A stretch of 64,000 bases of DNA from Mesostigma viride (taxonomy: Eukaryota; Streptophyta; Mesostigmatophyceae; Mesostigmatales; Mesostigmataceae), in NCBI GenBank assembly GCA_009746045.1, contig RPFO01001885.1, forward strand, positions 1 to 64,000, in the 5' to 3' direction. The translations under genes were made by a program, and so were the position numbers. This document shows, one piece after another, positions 40,745 to 51,425 of the stretch (position 1 is its first letter; every line of letters starts with the position of its first letter). The notes under the pieces are model-generated. The model was not told where the DNA came from and searched no databases. It worked only from the letters and a program-made list of their open reading frames with translations.

Positions 40745-42455
40745 CCCCTAAATGGGCGGAAATGCTGCCGATAAATCGGCAGTAACTCACCTATTTTGTA
40801 AACCAGCCCCTGTACAACCTAGCAATATCCAATGGCTGTCCTTGGGGGGCAAGCATGTCCATGAGTTGCCCTAAGCCATGATATATCACAACCTCACATA
40901 TATTCATCGTAGGCCATGCATGTACTATAACTGCCGTCAAAGTCAGGGGGGTCAAGACGAGCGTTTTCATTTTTGGTAGAATGTGCATTTTGAATTATGT
41001 TGTAAGAGCTAGGCACCTACCACTTGATGATAAACAATTAGTTGCTGAACAGTTTGAGCCATTGGGGTCATCATTTGGGTGGGTATACCAGCAGTTACAC
41101 CCAGTACAGCCCATAGGGGTACCGTTGGTAAAAAGCAACCAAGGGCCAAGGGGGTAGGAGTGGGCATACTACCTACTAATACCTACTAATATGGCCCCCA
41201 ACCATGCCAAACAATACATTTCCCTTCCACAATGATGGGGAAACATAACTGCATCATCACACTGCCCTTACATGGCACCTATGTGCAGGTGCCACCTTGT
41301 CCATGCACGTAGGTAACGTGGTACGGATACCCTACGCAAGGCATGCATTCTAGGAGGCAGCCACCAACAAACTAGTGATTTTAAGCCTATTTCAGCCTGC
41401 CCTAGCATTAGGATAAACTAGGCCTAAGCTGCTATAGCTTTCCAGGTGATGGCCAGCACACCTGGTGGCACATGCTGACAATGGGAAGCTTCTACTCACC
41501 GGTTACATGCTTGATGATGCCACAGAGACCAGCCAACTGCCTCACACTCATGCAATATGTGTGTGGGAAATGTATAACAAACATATATGGAGGTATTCAA
41601 ACCCATACAGCCTCTAAAACTTATCACCATCACCCTGTGGCAGGTCAACTGACTGAGGGAAGCATCTAAGAAGGGTGTTTTAGAAAGGGGCCAGGCCAGG
41701 GTCAAGAAAGAGCATGAATAATGCAAAAAGAATGTGATACACAAGCTAGAACGTATATATAAACGTAAAACATCGATAGGAAAACGATGCTTAAGCTTTA
41801 CCAGGCATGGATGGCGTTACCTTGGCCCAGGCGGTGGCCGCAAAATGGCGCATTTCGGCACACCAAAGTTGTGCAGCATGGTCGCTGGATTCGGCGATTT
41901 CTGGCCACCCTTGCACGTTTACGACTAATATGTATCATAAAAAGTACAAAGAAACCGATGTATCCTTTAAAATACGCCGGAAAGGTATTGCTGTCAACGT
42001 TTCTATCGTCCGGCCTGATCGCAGTTTTTTCCAGCAAGAACGCTGCCGACACCTATCAAATGGCATTCCCGCGAACCAAAAATTGGCCTGTATGATCTTT
42101 AGGACGTATAAAATCAATATCCCAAGTTTGGCCAGAAAATTCGAACGCAAACGTAAATGCCATGCGTGGGCGCAAGCCGCCATGGCCAGGTCGTCGTTTT
42201 CCGGAATGCACGTTGTACGTGAAAAAGTACCCTGACCCCTTGTACTTTGACGGTCTGGAACACCTGTTAAACTTGGTCAAAATATAGCAAACCCTAGTAT
42301 CATGTTCTGGAGAAACTTATAAACTTTCATTCTTCTCAGCTAAACGTTTCCTAATTCCCAATAGTATTCTCGCAAACTGGTCCCCCGAGTAGGTGCCGAC
42401 AAATCGGCTGTAAGTCACTTTTTGGCGGAAAATCGGCAGCAAGACCATTTAGGGG
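40745..42455 (+). mobile_element. 1.7-kb TIR transposon, copy 1
   Basis: The 1,711-bp element begins CCCCTAAATGGGCGG and ends CCATTTAGGGG, with CTAA on both sides (40741-40744 and 42456-42459). Small subterminal hairpins sit just inside both ends (CTGCCGATAAATCGGCAG and GCCGACAAATCGGC). A closely similar copy lies inverted at 44548-46246. No transposase is recognisable. The duplication could be counted as 3 bp (TAA) or 4 bp (YTAA), leaving PIF/Harbinger-like or piggyBac-like mobilisation open. Confidence 0.85.
42056..42280 (-). CDS. Small ORF in TIR transposon, unrecognised
   Basis: A 74-aa frame on the minus strand contains GYFFTYNVHSGKRRPGHGGL and IDFIRPKDHTGQFLVRGNAI. The second copy of the transposon has the same frame (about 44735-44950, plus strand) with mostly conservative changes but also stops. 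It may be the remnant of an element protein, since the opposite frame of the same region is also open. The catalytic function, if any, is unknown. Confidence 0.3.
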   Translation of the reverse strand: MTKFNRCSRPSKYKGSGYFFTYNVHSGKRRPGHGGLRPRMAFTFAFEFSGQTWDIDFIRPKDHTGQFLVRGNAI

Positions 42456-42484
42456 CTAAGGTTAACGGATCTTGCTTGTACTCA

Positions 42485-42775
42485 TACTACACCCCCCGCG
42501 TTTAAGATTCTCAGGTTTAAGATCATGAGACTCTGGATTTTGAAATTTCAGGTTTAAGATCGCAGGGCTGGTTTTGGGCAAAAAGATCTTAAAGTTGGTA
42601 CAAAGTTTCGGCCAGTGCCCAGTGTACTCAGGTATGCCGCATCAGGTTTAAGATCGCCTACAGCTCTCAACTTTAAGATCATCAGCCCTGGATTTGATTT
42701 TAGGTTTAAATCGCAGCCCTGGGTCGGCCGGACCCCAACTGAATCTTAAACGGGGGGGGGGGGGGGGGGTAGTGT
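42485..42775. mobile_element. MITE with CCCCCGCGTTTAAGATTC termini
   Basis: ACTAC-ACCCCCCGCGTTTAAGATTC on the left faces GAATCTTAAACGGGGGG...GTAGTGT on the right, an inverted repeat of about 25 bp. The right G-run is expanded to 18. Inside, CAGGTTTAAGATC(G/A) is repeated at least four times. No ORF. Confidence 0.65.
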
Positions 42776-42844
42776 GACCCGCTAGCTTCGCCCAGCCAAA
42801 AAAAGCACTTTGGGGCGGTAGAGGGCCTGCCCGCTGGTAGAGGG

Positions 42845-43012
42845 GAACAGTACAGTGCTCGCTTCGCTCGCGGCCCGCTGGTTAGTACGGTGCTCGCTTC
42901 GCTCGCGGCCCGCTGAACAGTACGGTGCTCGCTCCCCTCGCGGCCCGCTGAACATAACGGTGCTCGCTCCGCTCGCGGCCCGCTGAACATAACGGTGCTC
43001 GCTTCGCTCGCT
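42845..43012. repeat. About 36-bp tandem repeat, five units
   Basis: The core GGTGCTCGCTTCGCTCGCGGC plus CCGCTGAACA recurs with spacing of about 35-38 bp. Units differ at single sites (TTCGCTCG, CCCCTCG, CCGCTCG). Confidence 0.85.
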
Positions 43013-43143
43013 CGCGCTTTGCGCGGGTTGGCGGTCAGTCGGTCCCCTTCTTTCTTATTGGCGTTCAGTGCTTCCCAGGCTTTTTGGATTGGCGGGGAAG
43101 TCGCGATGCCCTGGATAGTGTCGGATGGCGTGACATTGCCAAA

Positions 43144-43200
43144 TTAGTATATATATAGGATATATATAGTATATATATAGGATATATATACTATATATAG
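43144..43200. repeat. TA-rich palindromic repeat
   Basis: ATATATATAGGATATATATA and TATATATACTATATATAG units alternate, giving several small palindromes just before the LTR-like fragment. Confidence 0.8.
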
Positions 43201-43204
43201 GATG

Positions 43205-43450
43205 CGTGGATTCTGTAGGCGAGGGTCGATGTCGACCCGAGGATCTTGTGTGGACTGTTTCGGAATTCTCTGGAAGGTCGGCGCCATGTCGGCGCCACTT
43301 GCCAGCTTGGTGGCAGGCCTAGGTGAAATTGGTCCGAGGACGAGAGTCTCGTCCTCTTGGTTCGATGAATGTAAAGTGCGATGAAGCCTACACATTGAAC
43401 CTGGGGCACTTATCCATTTGTAATTGGTCTTGCTAGCCATTATAAGTGTG
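43205..43450. repeat. Second diverged relative of the Gypsy LTR
   Basis: CTTGCCAGCTTGGTGGCAGG and CTAGGTGAAATTGGTCCGAGGACGA align with the reverse complement of the Gypsy LTR near 18640-18700 (GCCAGCTTGGTAGCGCAGCTAGGTGAAATTGGTC...). Palindromes GTCGATGTCGAC and GGTCGGCGCCATGTCGGCGCC are present. It is a different subfamily from the Gypsy above. Confidence 0.6.
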
Positions 43451-44543
43451 TATTAAATAGCTTGGCATCAAGTCGTGGTGCCAGATATCTCACGACCCCA
43501 GTCGTGAAGCGCAATCTGCATTAGTAGGCCACCTTAATTCTTCCTATTACCGGCATAGTTGATCTTTCGCGACGTAGCTTGAGCAGGTTTAGGTGTAAAT
43601 CCGGGCACGTTACACTGGTTATCGGAGGTTTGTGTTGCTGGCAAGGTTAGCTAACTCTCGCGGAGAGAGCTAGTGTAGCCAGTTAGGAAGACCAAGGCGT
43701 CGGAGCTTGGTGTAGATAGAGGTTCCATTATTCAACGACCGCTGGGCAGGTCGGCGGCAATCCCGCAGCAAGGGATTCAACGACGACCTAGACGGCGAGC
43801 GGCCAGGAATACTCGGCGGGGTCAGCAACGATCCCGTGGTGTTGCGCTGTCGACGGTAGCGGCTAAAGCCCCAGTTTTCAACGACACCCGGTGGCGGCCA
43901 GAGCTACGGCTCTCAACGACACGAGGTGGCGGCCAGAACTCAGGGTTTTCAACGATACAGACGGCAGTAAGGCATCGGTAAAGCAATATATATAAGTCCT
44001 AATTCTTGTCCTTCCTGTCTTACCCACGCGCGTAGACAAGGGGTTTCTGTTTTCTGTCGTGTTCTGTATTCATGTTTGTGCCTGTTGGTATCCAGGTTGC
44101 CCCAGAGGCCAACCTTCGTGAGCCGTGAGCGGACCCCCAGAGGGCAACACCGCTTACGGTTCGAGAGTAGTCACCGGCTGGCAGTTGCCGATTGTGTTGC
44201 CGGTGGCTGGACCTCAACGTTTCCGTACTGTTTGTGAACGTACTGTTTCTGCCTCGTGTTTCTCTCTCGTTGTGAGCATGTCACCTGCACGTAGAGGTAT
44301 CCTGGGTGGGCTTTCCTCCTTTCTTTCCCCTCCCTGCATTTCACCATGCTTTAATACTGTGTGATATTGCTCAATACCTAATCTGTAATTCATGGGAACC
44401 TCTCGCAATAGACGTAATAATGACGGAGGTTGTAGACGTATTCATCACAGAGGCAGATTAGTCTATTAGGGATTAATTAATTATCAACATCACTCCGTTG
44501 GGAGTCAATGTAGTACATATCCCTGAGAAGAGGCATATGGCTT
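43451..44543. other. LTR-element-like DNA with TTCAACGAC repeats, no gene
   Basis: From 43,730 to 43,960 the motif TCAACGAC/TCAACGATAC recurs about every 40-90 bases next to GGCGGCCAGA-type words. TTGGTATCCAGGTTGCC near 44,088 looks like a primer-site motif. It may be the leader of the element whose LTR is at 43205-43450. No protein is recognised. Confidence 0.4.
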
Positions 44544-44547
44544 TTAA

Positions 44548-46246
44548 CCCCTAAATGGTCTGGCTGCCGATTTTCCGCCTAAAACTGAGTTACAGCCGAC
44601 ACGTCGGCCCCTTCTCGGGGGACCAAATGCCGCGAAAACTATTGAGAATTAGGAAAAGTTTAGCTGAGAAGATCGAAAGTTTATAATTTTCCTCACAGCA
44701 TGGTACTAGGGTTTGCATACTTCTGACAAAGTTATAGAGGTGTTCTGGCCGGTCAAAGTACAAGGGGTCAGGGTACTTTTTCACGTAGAACGTGCATTCC
44801 GGAAAACGACGACCTGGCCATGGCGGCTTGCGCCCACGCATGGCATTTACGTTTTCGTTCGAATTTTCTGACCAAACTCAGGAAATTGATTTTATACGTC
44901 CTAAAGATGATACAGGCCAATTTTTGGTTCGCGGGAATGCCATTTGATAGGTGTCGGCAGCGTTCTTGCTGGAAAAAACTGCGATCAGGCCGGACGATAG
45001 AAACGTTGACAGCAATAACTTTCCGGCGTATTTTAAAGGATATATTGGTTTCTTTGTACTTTTTATGATACATAGTAGTCGTAAACGTGCAAGGGTGGCC
45101 AGAAATCGCCGAATCCAGCGACCATGCTGCACAACTTTGGTGTGCCGAAATGCGCCATTTTGCGGCCACCGCCTGGGCCAAGGTAACGCCATCCATGCCT
45201 GGTAAAGCTGAGTTATCGTTTTCCTATCGATGTTTGGCGTTTATATATACGTTCTAGCTTGTGTAGCACATTCTTTTTGCATTATTCATGCTCTTTCTTG
45301 ACCCTGGCCTGGCCCCTTTCTAAAACACCCTTCTTAGATGCTTCCCTCAGTCAGTTGACCTGCCACAGGGTGATGGTGAAAAGTTTTAGAGGCTGTATGG
45401 GTTTGAATACCTCCATATATGTTTGTTATACATTTCCCACACACATATTGCATGAGTGTGAGGCAGTTGGCTGGTCTCTGTGGCATCATCAAGCATGTAA
45501 CCGGTGAGTAGAAGCTTCCCATTGTCAGCATGTGCCACCAGGTGTGCTGGCCATCACCTGGCAAGCTATAGCAGCTTAGGCCTAGTTTATCCTTGCTAGG
45601 GCAAGCTGAAATAGGCTTAAAATCACTAGTTTGTTGGTGGCTGCCTCATAGAATGCATGCCTTGCGTAGGGTATCCGCACCACGTTACCTACGTGCATGG
45701 ACAAGGTGGCACCTGCACATAGGTGCCATGTAAGGGCAGTGTGATGATGCAGTTATGTTTCCCCATCATTGTGGAAGGGAAATGTATTGTGTGGCATGGT
45801 TGGGGGCCATATTAGTAGGTATTAGTAGGTAGTATGCCCACTCCTACCCCCTTGGTTTCTTTTTACCAACGGTACCCCTATGGGCTGTACTGGGTGTAAC
45901 TGCTGGTATACCCACCCAAATGATGACCCCAATGGCTCAAACTGTTCAGCAACTAATTGTTTATCATCCCTGAAGTGGTAGGTGCCTAGCTCTTACAACA
46001 TAATTCAAAATGCACATTCTACCAAAAATGAAAACGCTCGTCTTGACCCCCCTGACTTTGAAGGCAGTTATACATGGCCTACCCTGCATATATGTAAGGT
46101 TGTAATATACCAACCCGAAGGGCAACTCATGGACATGCTTGGCCCCCAAGGACAGCCATTGGATATGGGTGGGTTGGATGGCATCTGGTTTGCAAAATTG
46201 TGAAGTTACAGCCGATGCATCGGCAGTATTTCTGCCCATTTAGGGG
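44548..46246 (-). mobile_element. 1.7-kb TIR transposon, copy 2 (inverted)
   Basis: The 1,699-bp copy is flanked by TTAA (44544-44547 and 46247-46250), with CCCCTAAATGG at one end and CCATTTAGGGG at the other. It is the reverse complement of copy 1 with a low level of substitutions and small indels. The two copies therefore form long inverted repeats about 2.1 kb apart. No transposase seen. Confidence 0.85.
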
Positions 46247-46250
46247 TTAA

Positions 46251-47074
46251 TACATCCTACTAGGCTACTTCATGCAAGGGTGGGAATGTAAGCTACCCGT
46301 GCTCTAGGTGCACCAAGGCACCCGCACGATCGACCATGCTGTCTCAGGTTCAACCCGCCTAAGGGGGGGATCCTGGCACGGGGGAGGAAGGTCATCATGG
46401 CTATACAAGAGCTAGGACATGGCTTCTCGGCAGAGAGCATCTCTCTGCATGGCATAGCATGGCTAAATTCTTAATGCAACATCCATGGGGGTCCCATTAT
46501 AGACAAAGCATGGCTAAATGTTGAAGGCATCATCCATGGGGGCCATTAGGGGCGCACATGCGCGTGGGCCACATGCTAGGCTAAGCCTTACTACTAATAT
46601 ACACTACTGGTATATATATTCCTAGTCTGAGGTGGCAGGAGGGGGCTGCCAGGGCTTGTGGTCAACGTGGATGACCGCCCCCCTCCAGTATACCGGCTTC
46701 CCCCTTAATTAATCAATTAAACTCGTGCTCCCGTTGGGGAGTCACGGAGCACCGAAGTGCTTTTAATCCCTGTGTGTGCACTACAGGAGAAAGGGCAGAG
46801 ACCCCCAGTCTCCTTCATGCCAAAGGCATGCCACAGCTGCAATCGGGCGCGGCTAGCTAAAAGGACAGGCTAACGATCCGGCAAACTGTGGGTGCAATAA
46901 GACCAATGTGAGCATATCATAGCAAGGAGCGTGGGCAAGTAATCTGAACATAGCCAGGGCGTAGCATGGCTGTACTAGGACTAGGCTAAGGCTATGGCTG
47001 GTTGTGTACCGTGCGGTGGCGGCACGTGACTAGGTGTGTTGGCACAGCTAGGCAGCATTCTAGGCATGGCTGCC
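46251..47074. other. Intergenic, no gene seen
   Basis: The stretch contains a doubled AGCATGGCTAAAT...AACATCCATGGGGG/GGCATCATCCATGGGGG block near 46,457-46,550. If the upstream LINE continued, ORF2 would lie here on the minus strand; none is visible. Confidence 0.4.
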
Positions 47075-48413
47075 TTAGCGGCAGTGACGCCAATGGGTAC
47101 AAGCTAGGGCTATGGCTACTCTAGCCCGCTGGGGGCGTCCACATCTTGTGGTTGATCCCCTTGCGCTCTGCCGGAGCTGAAGGTAGGTCGGCCATAGCTC
47201 GCGTCGCCGTTGTTGCTGGGCCAGGGTCAAGTCGTCGTCCAGCGTGAAGCGAGTCTCCGAGAGCGTCTTGCGGCATTGAAGGAACGCCAGCTTGTCCGCC
47301 ATGTACTTAAAGGTGAGGAGCACGGGTGCCGGGCCAGCCTTCCCCCGCGCGCGGGGGAGGCGGACAGCCGACATGTCCAGCTCACCAGTGAGTAACATGG
47401 GGGCAAGAATGGCGCGCTTAAATGCCTCAAGAAGGCTCGTGGAGGTCTCACCTGCCTGCTGGTCGAAGTGCTTGACGATGACATTGTGGCTGCGCCGGGC
47501 GATGTCGGCTTCCTCGCGAAGGTCGAGGGCTTGTTGCTTGAGTTGTGCCAAGATGGTGGAGGTGGTGGAGGTGCATGGTGTGCTGCTTAAGCAAGTCCGC
47601 CCAGGTGGAGGGAGCATCGCCGGCCGGGCCAGCAGGCGCCGGCTGGGCGGCGATGTCCTTCACCGCCTGGGCGGTGAGGCCGGCGGTGTCATGCAAGCGA
47701 GCTCAAGGGCGTTGGCGGTGGCTTGAAGGCGGTGGTCGAGGTCGAGGAGCTGGGCTTTGATGTCGGCAGTGGAGGCGGAAATGGCAGTGGAGGTGGAGGC
47801 GGCGGCGGTGGAAATGTGAGGAAGTTCACCAACTGTCAGCGTGCCGCCGATTGCTGCTATGTCGGCAGCAAGGGGGGTCACGTGCTGCTGAAAGGCTTCC
47901 GTGAGGATGGAACGGAATGCGGGGGCGGAGATGGATGGAGCCCAGATCTCGCCGTCAGACTTCTTGAGAAGAGAGTTGAGGACGGCGTGTTGGAGTTGGG
48001 GGCGGGGACACCCGAACATCTGGCTGATGTTGTGCCAGCGTCGGCCGTCGGTGACGAGGAGGCGTCCAGTGGCGTGGAGATGGAGGCACAGGTCGTAAAG
48101 CGAGGCGTAGTCCCCGAAGAAGATGTGATGCATAGCATCACTCGGAGAAATGGTGGTCCAGTCGTAATCATCGACCTGGAAAGGTTGGGGCCGAAAGCGC
48201 TGCCGGTTCCGAGAAGCGTGTTTCCGCCCAGCGTGGCCCTCCAGTTTTGTCGGCGGGGCGGGCGCGTTTAGGGTCAGGCGATGCCGATGGCGAGGCATTG
48301 AGGCCGGGAGGTTGCTGGGTGACCACCAGTGCACGACTAGTGTCACCGCTGCCTGCCGGATCTGGTGAAGCGGCAGCCTCAGCTGCCGCATTGTCGAACT
48401 TAGGTGAGCGCAT
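47075..48413 (-). pseudogene. LINE ORF1-like RNA-binding protein, frameshifted
   Basis: A minus-strand coding region starts at the ATG at 48413 (MRSPKFDNAAAEAAASPDP). It switches frame near 48,240, 47,690 and 47,560. The middle has DYDWTTISPSDAMHHIFFGD and an Ala/Thr-rich helical segment. The end has PAPVLLTFKYMADKLAFLQC and RFTLDDDLTLAQQQRRRELW. The motif R.P.PVLV.F....DK...F..R..L......LDDDLT..Q...RR is one I associate with ORF1 proteins of algal LINEs, which bind element RNA. No ORF2 lies downstream. Alternative: a co-opted host copy. Confidence 0.5.
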
Positions 48414-49304
48414 CCGCCAAACTGCGTTGCGTCGACGGGCGTTTGCTCGTCATATATTGCGTTTTAGATTCGGAAAATTATATCAGCATGTGCGTCTTAG
48501 AAAGACGAAGCGATAGTGATATTCACGACTAAATTCGGTGCTCAAACGTGAAAGTTATGAGCTCCGACAGCCATGGCTACCTTGTGGCTCGTGGCTCGTG
48601 GCTATTAGGGATAATATACTACTACTCCCATAAGGGCTGCACCAGACTAGGTATCTCACAAAGCTAACTGCACATGATGTGTTGCCGGAGCACTAGAGCA
48701 GCTCCACCTGGGCACCTCCTTTAGGGGCATAAGCACTAGATAGTGTTTGATACAGCAGCTATATAGCACTACTGTTCATAGCCTAGTGTTAATACCATAG
48801 CTAATAGTTAATATCAGTATTTATTAATTAATTAATAAGCACGTGACTGCGTCACGTGGGTGCCAATACAGAGTAAAGGAACCTTCAACCCTATATACAT
48901 ACACAGTGAGAAGGAGGGAGGGCGCCCTAGCTTCTCTCACTGCCGCAGGTGGGCAGGCCACAGAGCGCTCTCTCCACGGCATATGGTGCCGGGGCGCAAC
49001 ACTGTGGGTGCAATACAACCAGTGCAATACCATAATAGGTATAGGCTGACGCATAGCTTATGCTACAAATGTGAGGTGGGCTCAAGACGTCGGCTAATTA
49101 AGGCGCAAGCTGATGGCCACAAGGTGCCAGAGCTAATTGAAGGTACTATAACGCTGTGCGCTAATATCGTTTCAAGTGTTGTAATGCCTACTATTAAGCT
49201 ATCCCATAATCGATTGCCCTCATCTAGACAACTAGCTGGAGTGCTCTATCCCGGGGAAGCCCGGCACTATGCTTTTCGTCCGAGGGTGGTAAAAAGCATC
49301 CGAG
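48414..49304. other. Intergenic, no gene seen
   Basis: AT-rich DNA with CACGTGAC...GTCACGTG palindrome near 48,841-48,858. Open frames are short or merge into the minisatellite. No recognised gene. Confidence 0.4.
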
Positions 49305-49612
49305 GCGTAAATTACGAGGTGGTAATTTACGGCTTAGAGTACTCTTACAGTTTACATCAGAGGTTGTATCTTTCTCGTAAGTTACGAATTAGATCCGAGG
49401 TAAGATCCGACGTCGTAAATTACGAGGTAGTAATTTACGAGGTAGTAATGTACGAGGTCGTAATGTACGAGGTAGTAATTTACGACGTAGTAACGTACGA
49501 GGTAGTAATGTACGAGGTAGTAATGTACGAGGTAGTAATGTACGAGGTAGTAATGTACGAGGTAGTAATGTGCGAGGTAGTAATCTACGAGTTGGTAATT
49601 TACGATCCCGGT
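49305..49612. repeat. 15-bp minisatellite (GTACGAGGTAGTAAT)
   Basis: About 15 units, mostly exact 15-mers in the centre (49440-49600) and more diverged at the edges. Because 15 is a multiple of three the plus frame stays open and reads EVVMY repeats. Neighbouring TTACGAGGTAGTAA units are themselves near-palindromic. I see no start, splice or flanking domain that makes it coding. Confidence 0.85.
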
Positions 49613-50229
49613 ACTCGGTCCCGTAGGTTACGACGTCGTATGCTCCTCGCGTACACTACCGGTACTACAATCATGTCGCTATTTCGTTCTGAATTGCAGT
49701 ACGCATGTCACTTATCAGAATTTCACTTTGATTTTCACTTATCATTTCGGTCAACCTAACCCCTAACACCCATTTACCCGGGGGAAAAAAAAATGAATGG
49801 CATTTGCAGCAAGGCTCATGCAAGACAAGTTCCTATTTCATAAAAAAATTCATTATTAAATGCAGGATTACATGTCATGCACAAAAATCCAACGCCTTCA
49901 CAGGAAATAGCATATCAAGTCTTCTGACGACAATATCAAGTCAATATCAAATTCGTGGCTTCTCTTCGTGGCTTGAAATTCTGTTTCCATGCCGGTGCTT
50001 AGGACAGCTCTGGGGATGTCGGCACCGCACAGAAGCTCCATCCGGGAGCAAGTGCGCCGGGGGAAGATGTTGTACATCCAGAGCTCGATATGTGCGGGAA
50101 GCCGTCGTGTTGGAAACCGAGGTGTCTGCACAGCATTCCGCGCGCAGGCAGCTTGCCCTACCAGCCATTAAGAATGTACTCCAGCACGCAAAATGTACTT
50201 CGTACCGAAGTTTGTCTTTTTATGCTGAA
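49613..50229. other. Intergenic with a dispersed-repeat end
   Basis: CCAGCC(A/G)TTAAGAATGTACTCCAGCAC near 50,159-50,185 also occurs inverted at about 58,458-58,485, so it is the end of a dispersed repeat. The adjoining DNA (49985-50160) is GC-rich and open in several frames but has no motif. Confidence 0.4.
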
Positions 50230-51005
50230 AATTGTCATGCATGATGTTTGCAACCAAAATAGACCTCGTACAAAGTTTGGTATCGATCGGACGTCATCTT
50301 GGTGACATTTGCTAGCAATGAAGGTACATTTTTGTCATTTTTTGTTAAATTAAATAGTAATAAATAGGAAACAGTACTAAATCACGTCAAACCATCATGG
50401 ATATTTGCAAGCAACCTAATTACCACTAGAATAGACCATGCACAAAGTTTGGGGTCAATCTGAACTCAAAATAGTGACGTTTGCTATCATAAATACTGCA
50501 TTTTTTGCCATTTTCAAGCATTTTGCTCAGTGTAAGCTACTAAACAATATCAAACTACGTCATAAAGCTATGAAATATTGGAAGCAACCTAAACACCACT
50601 AGATTACACCATGGGCCAAGTTTGGGCTCAGTCTGACGTCAAAATAGTGACGTTTGCTAGCATAAATGGTGCATTTTTTGCCATTTTCAAGCATTTTGCT
50701 CAGTGTAAGCTACTAAACAATATCAAACTATGTCAGAAAGCTATGAAATGTTGGAAGCAACCTAAACACCACTAGATTAGACCATGGGCCAAGTTTGGGC
50801 CCAGTTTGATCTCAAAATAGTGACGTTTGCTAGCATAAATGGTGCAATTTTTGCCTTTTTCAAGCATTTTGGTAAGTATAGTTGCCTCAAACTATGTCAG
50901 AAAACTGTGAATTGTTGTAAATAACCTGTTTGCCACTACATTAGACCATCCTCAACTTGTAAGGTCAGGCATAGGTAAAGGTAGTGACATTTGCTAGCAC
51001 TATAT
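50230..51005. repeat. 173-bp satellite-like tandem array, about 4.5 units
   Basis: The landmark GTGAC(G/A)TTTGCTA recurs at 50302, 50474, 50647, 50820 and 50983: spacing 172, 173, 173 and 163. Units carry AGACCATG..CAAAGTTTGGG and CATTTTTTGCCATTTTCAAGC. Central units are most alike, edge units most diverged, as in satellite arrays homogenised from the centre. Confidence 0.85.
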
Positions 51006-51425
51006 ACAAGCATATTATGCCTCTTTTCGCATATACACAAATAACAAGACATCATCATATCATGGCCTTAATACAAGGTGTGCAAATGCAAATCACACCA
51101 GATCGGATGACCAATGATGGGTGGCTGCATGCCAACACATCTACCAGGCTGCAGGGTGAGAGGCCACATCGCTACAAGACAGGAATCCTCGCAATTGCAC
51201 AACACCGCTAGTACACTGTGCACATACCCCAAGAGGATTTGGCTACAAGCCATAAAAGTTTGGCCATGCTAACACATTCTTCATCCAAGCAAAATGCAGC
51301 CTCTCCAAACTCAACTCATTGATTTAAATTCAGCTAGGCCAGGCGTGCATGCTCTACTTGCCGACAACCATGAGTAAACTTGTCTACCACTTCATTCCAT
51401 GCGCCGGTAGATGGCACCGTCTCAT
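51006..51425. other. Intergenic, no gene seen
   Basis: Short frames only. It is bounded on the right by the polypyrimidine tract at 51456-51602 (CTCCCTCTCCCTCTTCCTCC-type), which would encode a Glu/Arg-rich tail if the upstream minus-strand gene runs into it. Confidence 0.4.

Larger units (their letters stand above)
40698..42486. mobile_element. Hairpin MITE, copy 3, split by a transposon
   Basis: The left half (40698-40744, AGTTGTACAAGC...TTTTTGCTAA) is followed by the 1.7-kb CCCCTAAATGG element. The MITE resumes at 42456 with CTAAGGTTAACG, then diverges (GATCTTGCTTGTAC). The CTAA at the break is duplicated. Much of the second arm is missing. Confidence 0.7.

Noticed and set aside
41787..42235. 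Plus-strand 102- and 142-aa frames in the TIR transposon as transposase
   Set aside because: No DDE or zinc motifs; frames overlap a minus-strand frame that looks slightly more protein-like, and neither is clearly coding.
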